A stretch of 9,923 nt of DNA from Haloarculaceae archaeon (lineage in GTDB: Archaea > Halobacteriota > Halobacteria > Halobacteriales > Haloarculaceae), in contig JAHENO010000104.1 of the NCBI GenBank assembly GCA_018609945.1, forward strand, positions 1 to 9,923, in the 5' to 3' direction. The notes below the pieces were generated by a model, which was not told the origin of the DNA, made no database searches, and saw only the letters and a program-made list of their open reading frames with translations. The position numbers and the translations under genes were made by a program. Positions within the stretch are counted from its first letter, which is position 1, and each line of letters begins with the position of its first letter. Below are positions 6,173-9,923 of the stretch, in pieces.

Positions 6173-7159
6173 TCACGACTCCTCGACGTCGACGACGTTC
6201 ATCGAGTCATCGATAGTCAAGCACAGTTCGTCACCCTCGTACCGGATCGTGACACGGACCCGTGGTGGGTCGGTCGAGACGAGTTCCTGCTGGTGGTCGG
6301 ACATGGCCTGGAGAATACGAACGATCGCCGCGAAATCGGTCGTGTTGTATCCGATCTCGAACCCGCGGTTCGCATAGAACGCCACGACGCGCGGATGCAA
6401 GACGAGGTTTGGCCCGGGCGGTCCGTGTCCGGTGTTCTTGCAGATGGTACAGACCCAGCGTGCCTTGATTTCGTCCCGCCGCCCGCAGTTCGGACAGATC
6501 CCATCCGGATCGTGCTCCTCACAGATGTGAAGCGAGCTGTCGACCGGGCCGGAACAGTCGGGACAGAGCCCACCCATCTGCATGGTGAACTTCCCCATCG
6601 CGCGGAAGACCGAGGCGGCGAAGATGTCCTCGGCGGAGGGCCGCGAGAGGCCAGCCGGGTCGAACGCGAATCCCATAACCGCGTCTGTGGGTTTCCCATT
6701 GCCGGGGGCAAATTTCCCCCCGCAGCCATCACAGACCGTGTAGAGGTGGTCGTTTTCGTAGGTGATCGCAAGCGAGTTACCGCAGATCCAGCAGTCGGCG
6801 TCGATTTCCGTCGGTGCGAGCGTGGTGTCCGTGAGTCCCGTACCTGCGATGACTGTCCGCACGAGCCTGTGGCCAGCCTGTTGCAACCGGTACCCCTCGG
6901 CTGTCGATTCCACGAAGTGCCCCTCCAGTTGTTGGAGGTGGTAACTGAAGTTTCCGGAGGTGTCGTAGTCCACGCGCGCGAGCAGTTCCGAGAACGACAG
7001 CGTGTTGTCGTCGGCGAACGGTTCGTAGGCTTCCCACAGAGCCAGCAGGATGGCCAAGCGCGTCTCGTCGCCGATGCGCTTGAAGGCCTCGGCCGCAGAC
7101 GGGCCCGCGGCGCCGGCGGCCGCTTCGAGCGATGACTCAGTCACGGTCGGATCGGTCAT
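6173..7159 (-). CDS. ArsR-like winged-helix regulator with C-terminal zinc ribbons
   Basis: A 328-residue protein. An N-terminal winged helix-turn-helix of ArsR type spans about residues 22-100 (AFKRIGDETRLAILLALWEA, then SFSELLARV, and SGNFSYHLQQLEGHFVE as the recognition region). The rest is cysteine-rich: C123/C126 with C143/C146, C199/C202 with C213 and possibly H216, and C222/C225 with C237/C240. These look like two or three zinc ribbons. The architecture matches a haloarchaea-specific group of HTH proteins; I know of no defined ligand. The start at 7159 (MTDPTVTESS) is chosen because a T-rich TATA-like element lies 24-33 bases upstream; the 25 extra residues from the upstream ATG look non-coding. 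It is divergent from the OsmC gene (135-base gap), so redox- or metal-linked control of osmC is a reasonable inference. Confidence 0.85.
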   Translation of the reverse strand: MTDPTVTESSLEAAAGAAGPSAAEAFKRIGDETRLAILLALWEAYEPFADDNTLSFSELLARVDYDTSGNFSYHLQQLEGHFVESTAEGYRLQQAGHRLVRTVIAGTGLTDTTLAPTEIDADCWICGNSLAITYENDHLYTVCDGCGGKFAPGNGKPTDAVMGFAFDPAGLSRPSAEDIFAASVFRAMGKFTMQMGGLCPDCSGPVDSSLHICEEHDPDGICPNCGRRDEIKARWVCTICKNTGHGPPGPNLVLHPRVVAFYANRGFEIGYNTTDFAAIVRILQAMSDHQQELVSTDPPRVRVTIRYEGDELCLTIDDSMNVVDVEES

Positions 7160-7182
7160 GTGAGGTGATACCACATACCAAC

Positions 7183-7192
7183 CCAAAAAATC
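7183..7192 (-). promoter_or_regulatory. TATA-like element of the ArsR-like gene
   Basis: GATTTTTTGG on the minus strand, 24-33 bases before the ATG at 7159. The 135-base divergent region also contains CACGTG (7232-7237) and a GTTTG/CAAAC inverted repeat (7210-7214 and 7225-7229), possible regulator sites. Confidence 0.4.
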
Positions 7193-7262
7193 GGGGGCTG
7201 GTGACAGCGGTTTGCGAGGGAATCCAAACACCACGTGCGGACACCCCGGATTTCCGCCGTGA

Positions 7263-7269
7263 ACTTAAG
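7263..7269 (+). promoter_or_regulatory. TATA-like box of the OsmC-family gene
   Basis: ACTTAAG sits 26-32 bases before the ATG at 7295, the position expected for a transcript beginning at or just before the start codon. The bases before the ATG (GTGAGGG) are purine-rich but not a clear ribosome-binding site. Confidence 0.55.
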
Positions 7270-7294
7270 TCCGGCAGGGGCGTACTCGTGAGGG

Positions 7295-7801
7295 ATGTCA
7301 GAGACAGACCTACAGGAAGAGCAAGCGCCGCTCAAGGAACGCTACGAACAGGACCCGGACGCGGCGAAGATCACGCTCACGGCCACCGGGGAGGAGCAGG
7401 ACGACGCCAGGTCGTGCAGCGTCGACATCGGCCGGGCCATCTACGAGGCCGAACTCCACGAGGGGGCCGGGGGCCCGGGGTCGGCGGCCTGTTCGGGCGA
7501 CCTCCTGCTCGGGGCGCTGGCGGCCTGCTCGCAACTGACGGCCCAGGCCGTCGCCGAGAACTTCGGCGTCGACGTCGACGTCGGCGTCGATGTCGAGGGC
7601 GACCTCGACCTGCGCGGGACGATGGGCATCGACGAAGACGTTCCCGTCGGCTTCGAGGACGTTCGGCTGAACGTCACCGTTTCGGGTGACGTCGACAACG
7701 ACACGAAGGCGGCGCTCCAGAAATACACCGAGCGATACTGCGTGGTCTACCAGACGCTGGAGAATCCGCCGGGCGTCGAAACCGACTGGACGTTCGAGTA
7801 G
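7295..7801 (+). CDS. OsmC-family peroxiredoxin-like protein
   Basis: OsmC/Ohr proteins are cytoplasmic thiol peroxidases that reduce organic hydroperoxides. The 168-residue protein has the family core: SGDLLLGALAACSQLTAQAV places the likely peroxidatic cysteine at C78, and TERYCVVYQTLE places the partner at C149. It is slightly longer than typical OsmC (about 140 residues) because of a hydrophilic N-terminal extension (about 1-25). Two more cysteines, C41 and C66, are present; C66 lies close to C78. Residues 92-106 (VDVDVGVDVEGDLDL) form an alternating Val/Asp strand region, reflected in GTCGAC-rich DNA. The substrate is not known. It is divergent from the zinc-ribbon ArsR-like gene, which is a candidate regulator by position only. 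Confidence 0.92.
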   Translation: MSETDLQEEQAPLKERYEQDPDAAKITLTATGEEQDDARSCSVDIGRAIYEAELHEGAGGPGSAACSGDLLLGALAACSQLTAQAVAENFGVDVDVGVDVEGDLDLRGTMGIDEDVPVGFEDVRLNVTVSGDVDNDTKAALQKYTERYCVVYQTLENPPGVETDWTFE

Positions 7802-7830
7802 GGGGTCGGTGATTTCTGCCTGATTTGCCC

Positions 7831-7850
7831 CGCGTTCCCCGGGGAAGGCG
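7831..7850. terminator. GC-rich palindrome after osmC-family gene
   Basis: A 20-base imperfect palindrome centred on TTCCCCGGGGAA (7835-7846), with flanking CGC and GCG also pairing. It lies 30 bases after the stop codon. A hairpin ending the osmC transcript is plausible, although no T-run follows. Confidence 0.35.
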
Positions 7851-7901
7851 CGGCCCAGATGTCGCCCGGTCCCATCCGATGTCCCTTTCCGCGTCGACAG
7901 C

Positions 7902-7949
7902 GTTCGCTCCGGTATGAACGGGGATTCGCCGGTTCGCTCCGGGTCGAAC
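7902..7949. repeat. Two GTTCGCTCCGG repeats with inverted arms upstream of rlmE
   Basis: GTTCGCTCCGG occurs at 7902-7912 and again at 7932-7942, 30 bases apart. Each sits inside a small inverted repeat: CGTTC/GAACG at 7901-7905 and 7916-7920, and GTTCG/CGAAC at 7932-7936 and 7945-7949. They lie 27-75 bases before the rlmE ATG, where operator or leader structures would be found. A third copy (13 bases matching 7932-7944) is at 9136-9148 in the non-coding region after rlmE. Confidence 0.35.
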
Positions 7950-7975
7950 ACGTCACGGAGTGGGGTGAAAGAGGC

Positions 7976-8779
7976 ATGACGGGCAAGGACGAGTACTACA
8001 ACAGGGCCAAACAGGAGGGCTACCGCGCTCGCTCGGCGTACAAGCTCCAGCAACTGGACGAGACGGCGGGTTTGCTGGGCGAGGGTCGAACAGTCGTCGA
8101 CCTCGGAGCCGCACCGGGCGGCTGGGTCCAGGTCGCGAGCGAGCGGGTCGGTCCCGAGGGAGTCGTCGTCGGCGTCGACCGCCAGCGGATCGACCCGCTG
8201 GAGGCGCCCGAACCGACCGTCGAATACGTCCGGGGCGACATCACCGAGACGGAGACGAGAGACGCGATTCGCGAGGCAGTCGCCGAGGCCACCAGCCGGG
8301 GCGAGACCGGCGAGCGACCGGTCGACGTTGTGCTCTCCGATATGGCACCCGAGATGAGCGGCGAGTACGACCTCGATCACGCCCGCTCGGTGCACTTGGC
8401 CCGGCAGGCACTTGACGTGGCGACGGACCTGCTGACCGCCGGCGGTGACCTGGCGGTGAAAGCCTTCGACGGCCGCGACCTGGCGGCTCTGGAGGCCGAC
8501 ATCGAGGAGGAGTTCGAGTACGTCAGGCAGGTCCGACCCGAGGCCTCGCGGGACGCCTCATCGGAACTGTATCTGGTTGCGAAGGGGCGCCTGACCGCTC
8601 CTGTCCGCGTCGGGGACGAGCGCGAGGTCGAGATCGTCGACGTCGGCAGCGAGGGCGACGGCGTCGCCAAAGTCGAGGGGTTCACGCTGTTCGTCGACGG
8701 CGTCGAACAAGGCGAGACCGTGACCGTCGAGGTCACCGACGTGAAACCCCGGTTCGGGTTCGCTCAGCCGACCAACTGA
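7976..8779 (+). CDS. rlmE: 23S rRNA 2'-O-ribose methyltransferase RlmE with TRAM domain
   Basis: RlmE (RrmJ/FtsJ) methylates the 2'-OH of a uridine in the peptidyl-transferase centre of 23S rRNA, using S-adenosylmethionine. The 267-residue protein begins MTGKDEYYNRAKQEGYRARS. The Rossmann SAM site is VVDLGAAPGGW at 40-50, and the catalytic K-D-K-E tetrad is K23, D122 (LSDMAP), K162 (AVKAF) and E197 (SSELYL). A C-terminal TRAM RNA-binding domain (about 208-265, with GDGVAKVEGFTLFV and PRFGFA) is fused, as in other haloarchaeal RlmE and unlike the E. coli enzyme. The frame extends upstream to 7859, but the family N-terminus matches the ATG at 7976. The last codons include a 33-base segment repeated exactly, inverted, just past the stop. 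Confidence 0.96.
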   Translation: MTGKDEYYNRAKQEGYRARSAYKLQQLDETAGLLGEGRTVVDLGAAPGGWVQVASERVGPEGVVVGVDRQRIDPLEAPEPTVEYVRGDITETETRDAIREAVAEATSRGETGERPVDVVLSDMAPEMSGEYDLDHARSVHLARQALDVATDLLTAGGDLAVKAFDGRDLAALEADIEEEFEYVRQVRPEASRDASSELYLVAKGRLTAPVRVGDEREVEIVDVGSEGDGVAKVEGFTLFVDGVEQGETVTVEVTDVKPRFGFAQPTN

Positions 8780-8842
8780 ATCAACACAATCCAATGGTCT
8801 CAGCGGTTAACGTCGGTGACCTCGACGGTCACGGTCTCGCCT
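8710..8842. repeat. 33-base perfect inverted repeat around the rlmE stop
   Basis: Arms at 8710-8742 (inside the TRAM-coding end of rlmE) and 8810-8842 (downstream) are exact reverse complements over 33 bases, separated by a 67-base spacer that contains the rlmE stop codon. The matched arm begins AGGCGAGACC and ends ACCGACGT. A chance match of this length in a 10 kb window is negligible, so a local inverted duplication or a shared gene origin is needed. The rlmE mRNA could fold into a very long stem here. Confidence 0.9.
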
Positions 8843-8892
8843 CGGCAGCCCTTCACGTTCGTCGGGCGACCGGCGGCCCCGCCGGCATGGGA
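8800..8892 (-). pseudogene. TRAM-domain C-terminal remnant (fragment)
   Basis: The minus strand is open for only 30 codons between an in-frame TGA (8895-8893) and the TGA at 8802-8800. The product ends GETVTVEVTDVNR, identical over TVTVEVTDV to the TRAM end of RlmE. The preceding GRPTNVKGCRGET also resembles the loop before the last TRAM strands (GxxxFVxGxxxGE). It may be the decayed tail of a second TRAM gene or simply the coding echo of the inverted duplication. No start with a proper N-terminus exists, so a functional protein is unlikely. Confidence 0.4.
8870..8885. terminator. GC hairpin followed by T-run, past rlmE
   Basis: CCGGCGG and CCGCCGG pair around two bases, and GATCATTTTC follows within about 10 bases. 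This is the best terminator-like element for rlmE read-through, 91 bases after its stop. Confidence 0.35.
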
Positions 8893-8950
8893 TCATTTTC
8901 AAGGCAGGGACCACAGGGAGGTAAAGCCTGGTGATCGTTCACTGAACGTA

Positions 8951-8957
8951 CTTAAAC
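8951..8957 (+). promoter_or_regulatory. TATA-like box of the intergenic region
   Basis: CTTAAAC stands in GC-rich surroundings with no gene start 25-30 bases downstream. It is similar to the CTTAAG boxes before the OsmC-family gene and the 9585 gene. It predicts transcription from about 8977-8985, through a hairpin-rich stretch. Confidence 0.4.
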
Positions 8958-8977
8958 GGATCCGACTGTGTCCGACC

Positions 8978-9463
8978 GCAGTCGGGCGGTCTATGGCCCC
9001 TCGCGGGGCTCGGGGCGGACACTGATCACAGTGGGTGGGGGTCTCCCGGTGGCCTTCTAGAGTTAGTCGGAGACCTAGCCCGGGTCTTGGGAAGGTTCCT
9101 GGGGGCAGCCACGCGGTCCCTGGCGACCGCTGTCTGTTCGCTCCGGGTGGTCTTGTCGACCTTCGAGATCTCCCTCAACGGTTCCGGTCTTGACCGGCAA
9201 TCGCGAGCGACAAAACTCCCGACGCTCGCCAGGTTTGTCCGTGAAACCTAAGCGCGCGATACATCAAGCAGCGGACCCTGACCTCCTCTCCGGTAGACGC
9301 GCTCGGGTTCTCGCGACGGCTCGACAGGGGGGTAGGACTCGCAGAGAGAGTTTCCGGCAGCGGTTGCCGGGAAGTGGGTCCATGCGGGCGGATAAACACA
9401 GTTAGTTGGGGGACTAGGACTAGAGATACATCCACCGGGAGCCGTCTCCATTCTGGTGGTTTT
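8978..9463 (+). ncRNA. Candidate structured non-coding RNA (unrecognised)
   Basis: No convincing gene lies between 8780 and 9584: the open frames here give basic or low-complexity products with poor codon use. The stretch holds many short perfect hairpins: 8962-8985 (CCGACTG/CAGTCGG), 8996-9009 (GCCCC/GGGGC), 9020-9033 (CACTG/CAGTG), 9113-9130 (GCGGTC/GACCGC), 9184-9197 (CCGGTC/GACCGG), 9203-9229 (GCGAGCG/CGCTCGC), 9231-9249 (AGGTTT/AAACCT) and 9354-9370 (CCGGCA/TGCCGG). A TATA-like box precedes the stretch and a hairpin plus TTTT ends it. I do not see the conserved cores of RNase P RNA or SRP RNA, nor a tRNA. The boundaries are inferred from promoter and terminator positions. It could instead be decayed or element-derived DNA. 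Confidence 0.35.
9432..9463 (+). terminator. Branched hairpin with T-run
   Basis: CCACC (9432-9436) pairs with GGTGG (9455-9459), with an inner GGAG/CTCC pair (9438-9441 and 9446-9449), and TTTT follows at 9460-9463. It resembles an intrinsic-type terminator on the plus strand and would close the candidate RNA. Confidence 0.4.
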
Positions 9464-9556
9464 CCGGACAGGTCGCGGCCAAATTACGCCGGGTTATCGC
9501 GCGGTTCGCTTTCACAGTTAAACATCGAAAACAGACAGTCGGCCCGGAGTGACCGA

Positions 9557-9562
9557 CTTAAG
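9557..9562 (+). promoter_or_regulatory. TATA-like box of the 9585 gene
   Basis: CTTAAG lies 23-28 bases before the ATG at 9585, which predicts a leaderless mRNA and supports that start codon. Confidence 0.5.
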
Positions 9563-9573
9563 GGACCGGGTCC
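9563..9573. promoter_or_regulatory. Candidate operator abutting the TATA box
   Basis: GGACCGGGTCC is a perfect inverted repeat with 5-base arms and one central base. It starts directly after the TATA-like box and ends 11 bases before the ATG, where a bound protein would block initiation. The role is inferred from position. Confidence 0.35.
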
Positions 9574-9584
9574 TATCCAGCCGC

Positions 9585-9923
9585 ATGGTCCGACTTTCCG
9601 ACGGCGAGCCGACCCCCACGGCCCTGGGGGAGAAAACGTCGAGAGACGTCGTCGAGAAAGCCAAGGAACGCGGCCGGCGGCGTGCCCTCGACGTGGTCAC
9701 CGGCGGCGACGGGGAGCTCGAGGCCGCGGCTGACGGTGGGATCTCCCCGGCCACGTACCGGTGGCTTGTGGCGAATCCAGGGGCCACGACCGAGGACGCG
9801 CTGGCCTACGACCGGTCGACACGGCCCTACCGGAACGCCACGGGTGGCGGGTCCCTGCCGCCCCGCGGGCCGCCTGGATCCGAGTCCAACTATCTCCGGT
9901 CGGTGGAAGTGAACGCGGCCCGG
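9585..9923 (+). CDS. Unrecognised protein, 3' end beyond window
   Basis: The frame is open from the ATG at 9585 to the window edge (113 codons, no stop). It begins MVRLSDGEPTPTALGEKTSR, has a charged helix (RDVVEKAKERGRRRALDVV at about 20-38), then ISPATYRWLVANPGATTEDA at 52-71 and a Gly/Pro-rich stretch (TGGGSLPPRGPPGSES) at 84-99. I recognise no family. Acidic and basic residues are about equal in number (16 each), unlike the strongly acidic neighbours, and codons such as CCA, AAT and CTT appear, so a DNA-binding or horizontally acquired protein is possible. LVANPGATTEDAL faintly recalls a winged-helix segment, but this is weak. The start rests on the TATA-like box at 9557-9562. It follows about 800 bases of non-coding DNA. 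Confidence 0.6.
   Translation, partial: MVRLSDGEPTPTALGEKTSRDVVEKAKERGRRRALDVVTGGDGELEAAADGGISPATYRWLVANPGATTEDALAYDRSTRPYRNATGGGSLPPRGPPGSESNYLRSVEVNAAR

Noticed and set aside
7160..7170. ATCACCTCA before the ArsR-like ATG as a ribosome-binding site
   Set aside because: On the coding strand it matches the anti-Shine-Dalgarno itself rather than its complement, so it cannot pair with 16S rRNA as a binding site.
7859..7975. Longer RlmE starting at 7859
   Set aside because: The extra 39 residues do not match the family, whose N-terminus corresponds to MTGKDEYYNRAK at 7976, and they cross repeated non-coding sequence.
8880..8940. GATCA...TGATC flanks at 8891-8937 as ends of a small mobile element
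   Set aside because: Only five bases plus a short GGC/GCC pair match, there is no target duplication, and such short repeats are expected by chance.
9190..9405. 71-residue basic open frame in the gap
   Set aside because: The product is Arg/Ser-rich with no domain-like pattern, codon use is atypical, the candidate start has no clear promoter, and hairpins run through it.
9175..9451. Minus-strand frames of 67 and 86 codons in the gap
   Set aside because: Low-complexity Pro/Ser/Arg composition, no initiation signal and mutual overlap make them chance frames.
8940..9470. SRP (7S) RNA or RNase P RNA in the large gap
   Set aside because: GGGAAGG followed by GCAGCCACGC near 9089-9113 faintly recalls SRP helix 8, but the conserved GGAAGGxAGCAGC order is not met. 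The RNase P cores (GAGGAAAGUCC, ACAGAA) are absent on both strands.
1..9923. tRNA genes, CRISPR arrays, insertion sequences
   Set aside because: No cloverleaf with a GGTTCAAATC-type arm, no regularly spaced repeats with spacers and no transposase-like frame was found on reading both strands.

Overview
The window is chromosomal DNA from a haloarchaeon (class Halobacteria). The DNA is GC-rich with strong G/C preference at third codon positions. Most proteins are very acidic. Most genes have an archaeal TATA-like box about 25-30 bases before the ATG and little or no leader. Archaeal or eukaryotic-type genes are present (Tsr3, ribosomal protein L40e). I cannot assign a genus.

Layout, left to right. 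Bases 2-508 (+): the 3' part of tsr3, a 16S rRNA aminocarboxypropyl transferase. 540-1589 (-): an enolase-superfamily enzyme, divergent from rpl40e (1674-1823, +). 1829-2346 (-): a translationally coupled pair of membrane proteins, the second only 34 aa. 2459-3070 (-): an MBL-fold hydrolase. 3166-3387 (+): a 73-aa two-helix membrane protein. 3404-3970 (-): type I isopentenyl diphosphate isomerase. 4040-4480 (-): an Lrp/AsnC regulator, divergent from carA (4583-5629, +); the shared promoter region holds a candidate operator palindrome. 5731-6027 (-): a GYD-family protein. 6173-7159 (-): an ArsR-like regulator with several zinc-ribbon cysteine pairs, divergent from an OsmC peroxiredoxin-like gene (7295-7801, +). 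7976-8779 (+): rlmE with a C-terminal TRAM domain. The window ends in an unrecognised, less acidic coding region (9585 to the edge, +).

These are mostly independent housekeeping genes in one- or two-gene units: rRNA modification (tsr3, rlmE), ribosome structure (L40e), pyrimidine/arginine precursor synthesis (carA) and isoprenoid lipid precursors (idi). Three divergent pairs (enolase/L40e, Lrp/carA, ArsR-like/OsmC) share promoter regions, and the last two suggest local regulation.

The least ordinary part is 8710-9585. The last coding stretch of rlmE is repeated exactly (33 bases) in inverted orientation just past its stop codon, where it encodes a short TRAM-like tail on the other strand. 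About 800 bases without a convincing gene follow. They start with a TATA-like box, carry many perfect short hairpins and include a hairpin plus T-run. This could be an undescribed structured RNA or a decayed/accessory junction; no known RNA family was recognised. Other points worth checking are the missing catalytic cysteine in Idi and the KxD in place of KxK in the enolase-superfamily protein.
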